From Bacillota bacterium (GTDB taxonomy: Bacteria > Bacillota > UBA994), in the NCBI GenBank assembly GCA_018333655.1, contig JAGXTJ010000010.1:1-39279 (forward strand): a DNA stretch of 39,279 nt, in the 5' to 3' direction. This document shows, one piece after another, positions 1-8,474 of the stretch; within the stretch, counting starts at the first letter, position 1; each line of letters opens with the position of its first letter. The notes under the pieces were generated by a model. It ran no database searches. It saw only the letters and a list, made by a program, of their open reading frames with translations, and was not told the DNA's origin. The translations under genes and the position numbers were made by a program.

Positions 1-5
1 CCATC

Positions 6-1409
6 CTAAAGCGGTAGAAGGTCGCCATTCTCTATGCGGTAGTAGATGTCGAGTTCTGGCAGTAGCTGCCGGCCGTGGTTAGCCTGTAGTCGTCCGGGGT
101 TAAAGCTATGTAGCGGAACGAGTACTTTTGGGGCGATGGTGTCGCAGGCATACTGCAAGTGTTGCGGCAGGGCGTGGCCCGAGGTGCCCGCGTAGTGGTA
201 AGAAAGGCCAACTCTCTCGAGTAGTTTCTTTAAGCGTGGATGCGCGGGGTCAAAGGGGCCGAGGGGCATGCCGTTAGAATGAATGTAGCAGCCGCCTATT
301 TCCATCAGGTCGAGTAGCTCTAGGCAGTTAACATAGCTATTTTGCACAAAATATTGCTCGGGGTTGCTACGAATTAGGGCCGCTGTAACGTGGGGGAATT
401 GTGCCAAGATATTGCTTTTCCAAGCCGGGCAAGCGCCTCCCTGGAGTAGAGCCTGGGTATTTTCACCGATGTACACGCTAAAGTCATCCCTGTGCAGTAA
501 TTCTTTGGCCATGTAAGCGGTCTCAGGCTCCAAGACAGTCTGACGATTGTTCATCTTGCCGACATCAAGCATGGTGGACAGGCGCGTGAGGTTGCGGTGA
601 TAAAGATTAAACACCGCAAGTCCGGGGGTGCTATTAATAATAGTATGCATCTTTTCTGGTAAATGGGCTTCGGTAGCGAGTGTCTCCGGCAGCGTAGAGT
701 CGCCAAGGAGTGGCGCTGTCTCGCCTTCTTCTTGGGCTCTAAGCGTTGTTCCTTCGGAGATAAGTATATCCACGCCCAAGGTCTTGGCCTTCTCTAGCCA
801 GGTGCGAGCTACCTCGGCACGCCCCCCATGTAGGCGAAAATCACCTGTATAGAGTATCGAACCCCCTGGTGTCTCGATGTGAAAAGAACAAGCACCAGGA
901 ATGTCATGGTCGACAGCAAGCGGCGTGATTACAAAGGGGCCATGTTTAAATGGTCGGTCATACTCACAGGGAGTGTAAGCCCTAGCCTGCGGCACGCCCT
1001 CCCCAATTTCAGAGAGCGCGTGGTACAGGCGCCAAGAATCTTGTGTAAGATATACTGGCACTTCCGGGTGCACTAAGCCCATGGCACCCATGTGGTCGAG
1101 GTGTAAGTGCGAAATTAACACAGCCGTCTGCCAGGGGCTTTCTTCCGCAGCAGGCAAAGCAGAAAATGTACCAAGAGCCGCGCGGCTATAGATACCGTCA
1201 AGGGGGGGAATCATATTAAGGCGCAAGTAGTCAGCGACTAAGGAAGAGGGGCGCGTTCTCACCTGGCCATCAAGCACCGCCTCGCCGGGGCTGTAGCTTA
1301 AGCCAAAATCAAAGACGAGACGGTGGCAGCCTGACTCAAGAGAGATGACGGTCCCGCCAATTGACTTAAGACCGGACCAAAAGCGCATGTGGGTAGGATT
1401 TTTTGTCAT
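6..1409 (-). CDS. MBL-fold metallohydrolase, RNase J-like (beta-CASP type)
   Basis: Predicted cytoplasmic zinc-dependent hydrolase of 467 residues. The metallo-beta-lactamase signature HLHLDH is at residues 101-106, with further likely metal ligands at D167/H168, D190 (in TGDFR) and H434 (in VPLHSF). The stretch TSGHA near residues 409-413 followed by that late histidine resembles the SGHA...PIHGEY arrangement of RNase J, so an RNA- or nucleic-acid-directed activity is the best guess; the substrate is not known. The ATG start at 1409 has AGGAGG about eight bases upstream. The gene is complete, ending in TAG three codons from the window edge, and is transcribed away from pstS. Its leader contains a small CGAGG/CCTCG hairpin (1456-1469). 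It is not a true RNase J ortholog, since that gene lies at the other end of the window. Family call is sure, function is not. Confidence 0.8.
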   Translation of the reverse strand: MTKNPTHMRFWSGLKSIGGTVISLESGCHRLVFDFGLSYSPGEAVLDGQVRTRPSSLVADYLRLNMIPPLDGIYSRAALGTFSALPAAEESPWQTAVLISHLHLDHMGAMGLVHPEVPVYLTQDSWRLYHALSEIGEGVPQARAYTPCEYDRPFKHGPFVITPLAVDHDIPGACSFHIETPGGSILYTGDFRLHGGRAEVARTWLEKAKTLGVDILISEGTTLRAQEEGETAPLLGDSTLPETLATEAHLPEKMHTIINSTPGLAVFNLYHRNLTRLSTMLDVGKMNNRQTVLEPETAYMAKELLHRDDFSVYIGENTQALLQGGACPAWKSNILAQFPHVTAALIRSNPEQYFVQNSYVNCLELLDLMEIGGCYIHSNGMPLGPFDPAHPRLKKLLERVGLSYHYAGTSGHALPQHLQYACDTIAPKVLVPLHSFNPGRLQANHGRQLLPELDIYYRIENGDLLPL

Positions 1410-1489
1410 AGAGTATGCCTCCTAGCAGTAAATGTCCCAGACAATGGTACCGTGTCGAGGGTTGCCTCGCTGTTTCAACGGTACAGACT

Positions 1490-1518
1490 AGCTTATAGTA
1501 CGAGCCAAAGCCTGTCAA
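1490..1518 (-). promoter_or_regulatory. Likely sigma-A promoter for the MBL gene
   Basis: On the minus strand a perfect TTGACA (complement of 1513-1518) is followed after 17 bp by TAAGCT (complement of 1490-1495), which keeps the three most conserved -10 bases. It lies about 80 bp before the ATG of the metallohydrolase gene. An alternative -10, TATAAG, would give a short 15-bp spacer. Confidence 0.45.
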
Positions 1519-1612
1519 TTACAATGGCGTTTTTTTGCGGAAAATTGTGTTTTGTATGATTACCGCTTGTGATCTGTTGATTTTATAGATCCTCATGACA
1601 TCTCCACATGAT

Positions 1613-1629
1613 TTAACGCTTCTTTAACA
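1613..1629 (+). promoter_or_regulatory. Putative Pho box upstream of pstS
   Basis: Two direct repeats, TTAACG (1613-1618) and TTAACA (1624-1629), are separated by 5 bp, so they recur every 11 bp. This matches the Bacillus PhoP-box pattern TT(A/C/T)A(C/T)A with an 11-bp period. The repeats end about 30 bp before the predicted -10 of pstS. Regulation by a PhoP-type response regulator is inferred; no phoP/phoR genes lie in the window. Confidence 0.5.
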
Positions 1630-1637
1630 TGTGCTTG

Positions 1638-1666
1638 TTGTAGCCTTAATTACATGGCGGTACGAT
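1638..1666 (+). promoter_or_regulatory. Candidate pstS promoter
   Basis: TTGTAG (1638-1643), a 17-bp spacer and TACGAT (1661-1666) precede the pstS GTG by 39 bp. The -35 is poor, as expected for an activator-dependent promoter placed just downstream of the Pho-box repeats. The rest of the 296-bp divergent intergenic region (1410-1705) shows no gene. Confidence 0.4.
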
Positions 1667-1705
1667 GAAGTGGTACCAATCAACTACAAGTAAGGGGGAT
1701 CTTTT

Positions 1706-2554
1706 GTGAAGAAAATAGTCATGCTTGTGCTTGTTACGGCCTTGGCCCTGGTGGCGATTGGCTGTCAACCCCAAAAAACCACTCTAGATGTAACCGGCTC
1801 TGACACCATGGTTAACCTAGGCGCTGCTTTGGCAGAGGAGTTCATGAAGACTAATCGCAACATCGAAGTGGCCGTTTCAGGTGGCGGTTCTGGTGCAGGT
1901 GTTGCCGCACTTATTGAAGGACGCACCAACATTGCTCAGTCCTCTCGCGATCTTCGTCCCGAAGAAAGAGCGCGGGCAGCTGCTCGTGGCACTCTGCATG
2001 AGATTATCGTTGGGTGGGACGGCCTTGCTGTAGCTGTACATCCCTCTAACCCTGTTAATGAACTGACACTGGCGCAATTGGGCCAGATTTACCGCGGCGA
2101 AGTAAGAAACTGGAAAGAGCTCGGCGGCAATGACGCTCCCATAGTCATTCTTTCTCGTGACACCACTTCAGGCACCTTCGTCTTCTTCCGCGAGTTTGTG
2201 GTGCAAGAGCGTGGTCAAAAGAGAGACGCCGAATATCACCCTGACACTATGATGATGCCCTCTACAGAAGCCCTCTATCAAGAGATTGCGCGTAATCCTA
2301 ACGCTATCGGTTATGTCGGTCTAGGTTTCCTTAGGCCGACCATCAAGACGGTTGGTATTAAGGCGGATGACGCCAGTGCTGCCGTGCTACCCTCGGTTGA
2401 ATCGGTTCTGGCCAAAACCTATCCGCTCGCACGCCCGCTATATTTCTTTGTCGTAGGCGAACTGACCGGTGCCCTCAAGACCTATGTTGATTTTGTTTTG
2501 AGCGATAAGGGCCAACAAGTCGTGCGCAGTCTCGAGTTCGTACCTATTCGTTAG
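1706..2554 (+). CDS. pstS: Phosphate ABC transporter substrate-binding lipoprotein PstS
   Basis: Extracytoplasmic phosphate receptor that delivers inorganic phosphate to the PstCAB importer. The protein has 282 residues with an N-terminal signal sequence ending in a lipobox (AIGC, Cys20), so it is predicted to be a membrane-anchored lipoprotein. Phosphate-loop motifs are visible: TGSDTM near residue 30, GGGSGAG near 60, and a TTSGT segment near 155-160. The start is GTG with an AAGGGGG ribosome site seven bases upstream. It is the first gene of pstSCAB-phoU and sits behind a likely Pho box, so induction by phosphate starvation is expected. TAG and TGA stops follow each other directly. Family assignment is firm. 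Confidence 0.95.
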   Translation: MKKIVMLVLVTALALVAIGCQPQKTTLDVTGSDTMVNLGAALAEEFMKTNRNIEVAVSGGGSGAGVAALIEGRTNIAQSSRDLRPEERARAAARGTLHEIIVGWDGLAVAVHPSNPVNELTLAQLGQIYRGEVRNWKELGGNDAPIVILSRDTTSGTFVFFREFVVQERGQKRDAEYHPDTMMMPSTEALYQEIARNPNAIGYVGLGFLRPTIKTVGIKADDASAAVLPSVESVLAKTYPLARPLYFFVVGELTGALKTYVDFVLSDKGQQVVRSLEFVPIR

Positions 2555-2574
2555 TGAGGTTAGGGGGTTAACGC

Positions 2575-3429
2575 TTGCCATACCAACAAAAGCTCGTCAC
2601 CATGGCAGGTTACACAGTGCTTCTCATTACGGCCTTAATTTTCGCCTTCTTGGTGCAGCAGTCGTGGCCGTTTATAGTGGAGCATGTTTCACTTGAATTC
2701 TTCACGGGAGATCGGTGGTTGCCGGTCTCCCTTCCTCCCGTTTTTCAGATCCGTGGTTTTCTGGTCAGTTCGGCCATGATTACGGCCTTAGCCATTGTTG
2801 TCGGCGTGCCTTTTGGCGTGCTGGCGGCCGTGAGTCTAGCTGAGCTCCTGCCCCACGGCATAAGTGTTGTCTTTCGCTCTATTTTTGAAGTTACAGCGGG
2901 CATACCCTCCGTGGTGTTCGGCTTCTTAGGACTTAAGCTAGTAGCCCCAGCGGTGGCCGACTTCTTTAACTTGCCCACGGGGTTGACTGGCTTTAGTGCC
3001 GGTATAGTGCTCAGCGTCATGATTCTGCCTACCCTCATCAGTTTGTCTGAAGAGGCGCTACGAAATGTGCCGCGCGAGTATGCCGAGGCTTCGTATGCAC
3101 TGGGGGCTAGTCGCTGGCAGACTATTTGGCGAGTGGTTGTGCCCACGGCACGAGGCGGCATCGCTGCGGCTGTGCTTTTGGGCATAGGCAGAGCAATTGG
3201 TGAAACCATGACGGTACTCATGATTGCCGGCGGTAGGCTGGCTACTCCTGGCAGTATCTTTGACCCCATGCGGCCCATTACCGCACTCATTGCCTCCGAG
3301 GTAAACAATGCCGCGCGCTTTAGCGTGCAGTATCATGCCCTCTTTACGGCAGGTCTAATGCTCTTTCTCATTACGCTGGCTGTCAATGCCGTTGCGGCAT
3401 CGGTGATAGTCGGCAAGAAGGGTAGGTAG
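2575..3429 (+). CDS. pstC: Phosphate ABC transporter permease PstC
   Basis: Inner-membrane permease subunit that pairs with PstA to form the phosphate channel. The protein has 284 residues with about six hydrophobic segments. It carries the cytoplasmic EAA-type coupling loop (EASYALGASRWQT, near residues 199-211) followed by the Pst-typical GRAIGETMTV stretch. The start is TTG at 2575 with AGGGGG eight bases before it. The gene is 20 bp downstream of pstS and only 4 bp ahead of pstA, consistent with one transcript. Length is normal for the family. Confidence 0.94.
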   Translation: MPYQQKLVTMAGYTVLLITALIFAFLVQQSWPFIVEHVSLEFFTGDRWLPVSLPPVFQIRGFLVSSAMITALAIVVGVPFGVLAAVSLAELLPHGISVVFRSIFEVTAGIPSVVFGFLGLKLVAPAVADFFNLPTGLTGFSAGIVLSVMILPTLISLSEEALRNVPREYAEASYALGASRWQTIWRVVVPTARGGIAAAVLLGIGRAIGETMTVLMIAGGRLATPGSIFDPMRPITALIASEVNNAARFSVQYHALFTAGLMLFLITLAVNAVAASVIVGKKGR

Positions 3430-3433
3430 GGCG

Positions 3434-4273
3434 GTGCGAACTAAGTACTCACTCAAAGAATTAGCGTGTCTCTTGGCGCTTGGTATTGCTGTGCTGCCAC
3501 CGCTTTCCGCGGTGCTCTATATCTTCATTATGGCTCTCCCCGCGCTAAGCCTCGAGTTTGTCACGGCCATGCCCGTGCGCCGCGGTATAGAGGGGGGCAT
3601 CTTGCCGGCTATAGTTGGCACCGTTTGGCTGATGTTTGGTACAAGCTTAGCTGTGCTGCCTATCGGAGTAGGGGCAGGCATATACCTAGCGGAGTTCGCC
3701 CCGAGTAACCGCCTTACGAGGATCCTCGAGATGGCCCTTATTAACCTGGCAGGCGTGCCCTCAGTCGTCTTTGGTTTGTTCGGCTACGCAGTCTTCGTGA
3801 TCATGCTGGGGTTTGGTCCTTCTATTCTTTCGGCCTCACTTACGCTCGCCGCCTTGACTTTGCCCCTGGTCGTTACGGCTACTAGGCAGGCGCTCTACGG
3901 CGTTCCTACCTCCTTTCGTGAGGCTTCTCTCTCGCTAGGGGCTAATCGTTGGCAGACAGTCTCGACTATTGTCCTTCCCTGTGCGCGTACTGGTATTGTG
4001 ACCGGCACGCTCTTGGCCATGGCCCGTGCCGCGGGAGAGACCGCGCCCATTCTCATTACTGGCGCTGCCTTTGCCTTGCCGGGTTTGCCATCTTCGTTCA
4101 TGAGTCGCTTTATGGCCTTGCCCTATCACCTCTACATTTCGGCGACACAGATACCTGCCATGCCCCCTGAACGCATGTGGGCTACCGCGGCCGTACTCCT
4201 GTTCTTGGTTCTCACCATGCAGGTTGGAGCCACCATTTGGCGGGAGCAGGAAAGGAGAAATAAGAGTTGGTAA
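3434..4273 (+). CDS. pstA: Phosphate ABC transporter permease PstA
   Basis: Second membrane-spanning permease of the high-affinity phosphate importer. The protein has 279 residues and about six transmembrane helices. The coupling loop [13 protein letters not shown] and the motif [11 protein letters not shown] match PstA. The start is GTG at 3434, with a purine-rich GGTAGG site overlapping the end of pstC. The stop overlaps the TTG start of pstB by seven bases, indicating translational coupling. A poorly conserved, hydrophilic C-terminus (EQERRNKSW) is the only unusual part. Confidence 0.94.
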   Translation: MRTKYSLKELACLLALGIAVLPPLSAVLYIFIMALPALSLEFVTAMPVRRGIEGGILPAIVGTVWLMFGTSLAVLPIGVGAGIYLAEFAPSNRLTRILEMALINLAGVPSVVFGLFGYAVFVIMLGFGPSILSASLTLAALTLPLVVTATRQALYGVPTSFREASLSLGANRWQTVSTIVLPCARTGIVTGTLLAMARAAGETAPILITGAAFALPGLPSSFMSRFMALPYHLYISATQIPAMPPERMWATAAVLLFLVLTMQVGATIWREQERRNKSW

Positions 4274-5034
4274 ATTTACAAAAACCAAAGATTACTTTGC
4301 GGGACGTTTCAATATACTATAGTGCTCTCCATGTCATTAAGGGCGTAAGCATGACTTTCTTAGAGAAAGAAATTACGGCCATAATCGGGCCCTCAGGCTC
4401 TGGCAAGTCTACCCTGTTGCGCTCCATGAACCGCATGAACGACCATATAGGTGGCATGCGCGTGCAGGGGGAGGCCACTATTGGCAGTGCTAATATTTAT
4501 GATCCTAAGCTTGACGTAGTCGCGCTTAGGCGGCGCGTCGGCATGGTGTTTCAAAAGCCAAATCCCTTTCCTAAGAGTATTTATGACAATGTGGCTTACG
4601 GCCCGCGCCTGCAAGGACAGAAGTCTAAGGCCGAGCTAGACGTCATTGTCGAAAGGTCGCTCAAGCAGGCTGCGCTCTGGGAAGAAGTTAAAGACAGGCT
4701 TAATGCTTCAGGCCTGGCCCTTTCAGGTGGGCAGCAGCAGCGTCTCTGTATCGCCCGCGCTCTAGCTGTTGATCCTGAGGTCTTGCTTATGGATGAACCT
4801 GCTTCCGCACTAGACCCTGCCGCTACGGCCAAGATTGAAGACCTTATGCTGCAGCTAAAGCAGGAGTTGACAGTAGTCGTAGTAACCCACAATATGCAGC
4901 AAGCAGGACGCGTATCTGACTACACCGCCTTTCTCTTGGGTGGGGAATTAGTCGAGTTTGACGTCACACGCAAAATTTTCACCACACCTAGGGATAAACG
5001 TACCGATGACTACATCAGTGGCAGAATGGGATAG
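4267..5034 (+). CDS. pstB: Phosphate ABC transporter ATP-binding protein PstB
   Basis: Cytoplasmic ATPase that drives phosphate import through PstCA. The protein has 255 residues. Walker A is GPSGSGKST (residues 41-49), the Q-loop region contains FQKPNPFP, the ABC signature is LSGGQQQR, and Walker B is [15 protein letters not shown] and the MNRMND segment after Walker A are typical of PstB and separate it from other importers. The TTG start at 4267 lies inside the end of pstA and has AAAGGAG about nine bases upstream. phoU follows 11 bp downstream. Assignment is secure. Confidence 0.96.
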   Translation: MVNLQKPKITLRDVSIYYSALHVIKGVSMTFLEKEITAIIGPSGSGKSTLLRSMNRMNDHIGGMRVQGEATIGSANIYDPKLDVVALRRRVGMVFQKPNPFPKSIYDNVAYGPRLQGQKSKAELDVIVERSLKQAALWEEVKDRLNASGLALSGGQQQRLCIARALAVDPEVLLMDEPASALDPAATAKIEDLMLQLKQELTVVVVTHNMQQAGRVSDYTAFLLGGELVEFDVTRKIFTTPRDKRTDDYISGRMG

Positions 5035-5045
5035 GGGGGCGCAGT

Positions 5046-5699
5046 GTGTTAAGACAAAAATTTCAAGAAGACTTGGCCGAATTGCATTCCAAATTGCTCT
5101 CCATGGGTGGCCGGGCGGAGCAGATGCTTCGGCTTTCTCTCGAGGCGCTGCGCACTGGGCATCCCGAGACAGGCGAGGAAGTCGACAAAATGGAGCTTAT
5201 CATGGATGAGATGGCGGTCGAGATTGACGCCTTGTGTGCTGAGCTTATTGCTAAACAGCAGCCCGTAGGGCAGGATTTGCGCCGCATAGTGGGTGCGATG
5301 CGTCTGGCCATTGATCTAGAGCGTGTGGCCGACATCGCGACCAATATTGTGGAGCAAGCGCGCCTCTTGCCGCGCCCCCTTATCAAGCCGCTGGTCGATA
5401 TCCCTAAAATGGTAGATCTGGCCTCATCGATGCTGGTCGATTCCCTAAACGCCTTAATTAACTCCGACGTGGCTCTAGCCAATGAAGTGTGGAATCGGGA
5501 CGATCTAGTTGACGATTTGTGCGAGCGTATATTGGTGGAACTGCGCGGCATGATGTCAGTTGATGCCTCGCTCGTGCCCAAGGCCTTGCCGCTCCTTATC
5601 GTGGCGATTCAAATTGAGCGCATTGCCGATCATGCTACTAATGTCGCCGAAACCGTTGCCTACATTGCCACAGGCACAAAAATACCGTATAAGAAGTAG
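5046..5699 (+). CDS. phoU: Phosphate uptake regulator PhoU
   Basis: Cytoplasmic protein that links the Pst transporter to the phosphate-sensing two-component system and restrains phosphate uptake. The 217-residue protein has two PhoU three-helix repeats. Each carries the characteristic metal-binding run: DLERVADIATNI near residue 95 and IERIADHATNV near residue 190 (E/DxxxD and DxxxN positions). The start is GTG with a run of G residues upstream. It is the last gene of the operon; two consecutive TAG stops are followed by a strong terminator. No histidine kinase or response regulator gene is nearby. Confidence 0.94.
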   Translation: MLRQKFQEDLAELHSKLLSMGGRAEQMLRLSLEALRTGHPETGEEVDKMELIMDEMAVEIDALCAELIAKQQPVGQDLRRIVGAMRLAIDLERVADIATNIVEQARLLPRPLIKPLVDIPKMVDLASSMLVDSLNALINSDVALANEVWNRDDLVDDLCERILVELRGMMSVDASLVPKALPLLIVAIQIERIADHATNVAETVAYIATGTKIPYKK

Positions 5700-5705
5700 T
5701 AGTTC

Positions 5706-5745
5706 CTAGGCCAAAGGTGTGCGCTCTGCACACCTTTTTGCCTAG
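5706..5745 (+). terminator. Intrinsic terminator of the pst-phoU operon
   Basis: A 10-bp stem AAAGGTGTGC/GCACACCTTT (5713-5722 with 5728-5737) encloses a 5-base loop and runs into a T-rich end. An outer CTAGGC/GCCTAG pairing (5706-5711 with 5740-5745) could extend the hairpin. It lies 6 bp after the phoU stop and separates the operon from udk. Confidence 0.85.
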
Positions 5746-5806
5746 CAAATTCACGCGTATTGTAGTACTATAGGCAAGGAAACAACAACTGTGGGAGGGA
5801 CATTCT

Positions 5807-6442
5807 TTGCCATATATAGTAGGCATAGCGGGCGGAACTGGCTCAGGGAAAAGTACATTGGCTGAAAACATGATTAAGAATTTCGCCGGGCAGACCCTAC
5901 TTATTCGGCACGATAATTACTATCGCGATCAATCCCATTTACCGATGCCAGAGCGAGTAGTACAGAATTATGATCACCCCGACGCCTTTGAGGACGATTT
6001 GTTAATGGCTCACCTCGAGGCCTTGCGCCAGGGAAGCATGGTGATGGGGCCGCGCTATGACTTTGCGAGCCATACTCGTCACGCCGACAGGCAGCCTCTA
6101 GAGCCGCGTGAGCTCATTATAGTAGAAGGCATACTAGCCCTACACAGTCCTAGCTTACGCCATCACTATGATCTTAAGGTTTTTGTCGACACCGACGCCG
6201 ACATTCGCATACTGCGCCGCCTCACGCGTGATCTGGCGGAACGCGGCCGCACCATGGAGTCGGTCGTTCAGCAGTATATAGCCACTGTTAAACCCATGCA
6301 CGAACAATATGTGGAGCCGAGCAAGAGACATGCCGACGTCATCATTCCCGAAGGCGGCCTTAACAAGGCGGCTACGGCCCTCATTGCTGCGCGTCTCCGC
6401 CATGCCTTGCAGGTCAGTGCGCTAGCGAGAGGGGAAGAGTAA
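5807..6442 (+). CDS. udk: Uridine kinase
   Basis: Phosphorylates uridine and cytidine to UMP and CMP in pyrimidine salvage. The 211-residue protein begins with a P-loop (GGTGSGKST, residues 9-17), followed by a DNYYRDQSHLP substrate segment, a YDHPDAFE motif and RYDFASHTR, all typical of uridine kinases. A conserved VEGIL follows at the Walker B strand. The start is TTG at 5807 with GGGAGGG eight bases upstream. The gene is one base ahead of tdk, so the two probably form one nucleoside-salvage transcript. Phosphoribulokinase is a related family but lacks this motif set. Confidence 0.93.
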   Translation: MPYIVGIAGGTGSGKSTLAENMIKNFAGQTLLIRHDNYYRDQSHLPMPERVVQNYDHPDAFEDDLLMAHLEALRQGSMVMGPRYDFASHTRHADRQPLEPRELIIVEGILALHSPSLRHHYDLKVFVDTDADIRILRRLTRDLAERGRTMESVVQQYIATVKPMHEQYVEPSKRHADVIIPEGGLNKAATALIAARLRHALQVSALARGEE

Positions 6443-6443
6443 C

Positions 6444-7022
6444 ATGCGGGGCTATTTAGAGGTAATCTGCGGCGGCATGTACAGTGGTAAGTCTAGTGAG
6501 TTAATACGCCGTATAAATCGTGCTAAGTACGCACGAAAAGAAGTGCAGTTATTTAAGCCCGCTCTCGATGGTCGCTACCATGCCACCAGCGTGGTGGCGC
6601 ATGACAGCAGGCAGCACGACGCCTACGCCTTAAATGATATTAGGGATCTTATCCCCCTGCTAGCACCCACTACCTCCATTGTGGCCATTGATGAAGCTCA
6701 GTTCTTTGACCCCGAGGGGACGATTGCTGTCGTCAATGGGTTGATGGAGCTAGGCAAGAAGGTCATTGTGGCTGGTCTGGACCTAGATTTTGCCGGCAGG
6801 CCCTTTGGCGCCATGCCGCATCTCTTGGCTATCGCCAACGAAGTAGACAAATTGCGCGCCATCTGTATTCAGTGCGGCAGCAAAGGCTATATAAGTCAGC
6901 GACTCGTGGATGGCAAGCCTGCTTCAGTGCACGACCCCCAGATTCAAGTCGGTGGGCTTGAATCATACGAGGCGCGCTGCCGTGAGTGCTGGTCTCTTAA
7001 AGAGGAGAACGAAGAAGCCTAG
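6444..7022 (+). CDS. tdk: Thymidine kinase (type II)
   Basis: ATP-dependent thymidine phosphorylation for the dTTP salvage pathway. The protein has 192 residues and is of the tetrameric TK1 type. It shows the P-loop GGMYSGKS (residues 10-17), Walker B DEAQFFD near residue 88, and a zinc-binding CIQC pair near residue 145 with a second cysteine pair (CREC) near the C-terminus. It starts with ATG one base after the udk stop, with GAGAGGGGAAGAG upstream as ribosome site. An in-frame second TAG follows the stop after one codon. Confidence 0.94.
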   Translation: MRGYLEVICGGMYSGKSSELIRRINRAKYARKEVQLFKPALDGRYHATSVVAHDSRQHDAYALNDIRDLIPLLAPTTSIVAIDEAQFFDPEGTIAVVNGLMELGKKVIVAGLDLDFAGRPFGAMPHLLAIANEVDKLRAICIQCGSKGYISQRLVDGKPASVHDPQIQVGGLESYEARCRECWSLKEENEEA

Positions 7023-7098
7023 GTCTAGGGCCAAGCCTTCGCGGCATAAACCTAGACAGTAAAGAGGCCTGGCGGCATCGTAGATGCCGCGGCAGGGG
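7023..7098 (+). promoter_or_regulatory. Two hairpins in the tdk-amidohydrolase spacer
   Basis: The first hairpin pairs GTCTAGG (7023-7029) with CCTAGAC (7051-7057). The second is a perfect 8-bp stem GCGGCATC/GATGCCGC (7072-7079 with 7083-7090) closed by a 3-base loop, and it could extend through CCTG/CAGG into the G-run used as ribosome site by the next gene. No T-tract follows either hairpin, so termination is not expected. A role in mRNA stability or translation control is possible. Confidence 0.35.
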
Positions 7099-7108
7099 GG
7101 TTAGGCGG

Positions 7109-8416
7109 ATGGTAGATGTTTTGCGGCTCAAAAGAGAAGTTTGTGCCGTCATCGACGCACGTCAGGAAGAGATCATAGCTTTAGGCACCTACTTGCTGCA
7201 TCACCCCGAGCTAGGGTACAAAGAGGTAGAGGCCAGTAGAGCAGTGGCAGAGATGATGCGCGAGATGGGGCTTAAGCCTGTGGAGCATTTGGCCCTCACT
7301 GGAGTGCGGGCTGTCATGCCAGGCGGCTCCCACAAGGTGAAGCTGGCGCTTATGGGTGAACTCGACGCGCTAGTCTGCCCGGGGCATCCTTTTGCCCATG
7401 CCCTGACTGGGGCCGCCCACGCCTGCGGGCACCACGCCCAAGTGGCTGGCATGATGGGGGCCGCGCTCGGGCTACATTACAGTGGCTCCATGGAGCATCT
7501 CGCGGGGGACGTCGTCCTTTTTGCCGTTCCCGCCGAGGAATACGTAGAGCTAGAGTACCGGCAGAAGCTGCGTCTCGAGGGTAAGATTTCTTTCCTAGGC
7601 GGCAAGCAAGAGCTCTTGGCCATCGGCGCCCTAGATGATATCGATATGTGCTTGATGTTCCACCAAAGCAGTGAACTGACCCCTCGCATCACCATAGGAG
7701 GGACGAGCAACGGTTTCATTGGCAAGATGGCTAAGTTTACCGGTCGCGAAGCGCATGCCGGAGGGTCTCCCCACACGGGAGTAAACGCTCTCAATGCGGC
7801 CATGCTAGCCATGATGGCCATTCATGCCCAGCGCGAGACTTTTAGGGACGACGACCACATTAGAGTGCACCCTATAATCACCAAGGGTGGCGACTTGGTC
7901 AATGTTATACCGGCAGATGTGCGCATGGAGACATATGTGCGCGGTGCCACTATGGAAGCAATTCTCGATGCCAGCCGCAAGGTAGACCGCGCCCTCCATG
8001 GGGGGGCCATCGCCGTCGGGGCCGAGGTAGATATTGTGCAGCTGCCAGGCTACTTGCCGCGCCGGAACGAGAGCGTCATGTCCGAGGTGTTTCGTCAAAA
8101 TGCTGCGGCACTAGTTGGGGAGCGCTTGCTCTACGAAGGCCGCCACGGCGCGGGCTCGAGTGACATAGGCGATATCAGCCACATTATGCCCACCCTGCAT
8201 CCTTACATCGGCGGGGCCAAGGGCCGCGCCCACGCCTCTGATTTTGTGATGCCGGATACGGAGTGGGCCTACATTATTCCTGCCAAGATCATGGCTATGA
8301 CTGTGGTTGACTTGTTGTCGCACGGGGCGGCTAAAGCTCTCGAGGCCAAGGCCAAGTTTAGGCCGGCTTATACGCGCGAGTCATACCTAAGCATGTGGCA
8401 AAATCTCCTTTCCTGA
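7109..8416 (+). CDS. M20-family amidohydrolase (AbgB/IAA-amino-acid hydrolase-like)
   Basis: Predicted cytoplasmic metal-dependent hydrolase of N-acyl amino acids or aminobenzoyl-glutamate-like amides. The protein has 435 residues. The metal-binding segment HACGHH is preceded by GELDAL, the catalytic glutamate pair is in VPAEEY, and a GHAGGSPHTGVNAL-like run (EAHAGGSPHTG) leads into the dimerisation domain. A late HASDF segment supplies the final metal ligand. The start is ATG with AGGGGGG eight bases upstream, part of which may be paired in a leader hairpin. The substrate cannot be read from sequence; the gene stands alone between tdk and degV. Confidence 0.85.
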   Translation: MVDVLRLKREVCAVIDARQEEIIALGTYLLHHPELGYKEVEASRAVAEMMREMGLKPVEHLALTGVRAVMPGGSHKVKLALMGELDALVCPGHPFAHALTGAAHACGHHAQVAGMMGAALGLHYSGSMEHLAGDVVLFAVPAEEYVELEYRQKLRLEGKISFLGGKQELLAIGALDDIDMCLMFHQSSELTPRITIGGTSNGFIGKMAKFTGREAHAGGSPHTGVNALNAAMLAMMAIHAQRETFRDDDHIRVHPIITKGGDLVNVIPADVRMETYVRGATMEAILDASRKVDRALHGGAIAVGAEVDIVQLPGYLPRRNESVMSEVFRQNAAALVGERLLYEGRHGAGSSDIGDISHIMPTLHPYIGGAKGRAHASDFVMPDTEWAYIIPAKIMAMTVVDLLSHGAAKALEAKAKFRPAYTRESYLSMWQNLLS

Positions 8417-8474
8417 GTTAGGGCGACACTAACCTGTAAGTGTAGCGTCATAATAGAACGAAGGAGTGATTGCA

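Noticed and set aside
1410-1705. tRNA or small RNA gene in the divergent spacer
   Set aside because: No cloverleaf or strong terminator-like hairpin is visible; the region is explained by two promoters and a Pho box.
2745-3308. Long minus-strand open frame opposite pstC
   Set aside because: It lies fully over a clear pstC gene, has no recognisable motifs and no ribosome site, and is low in expected composition; a shadow frame.
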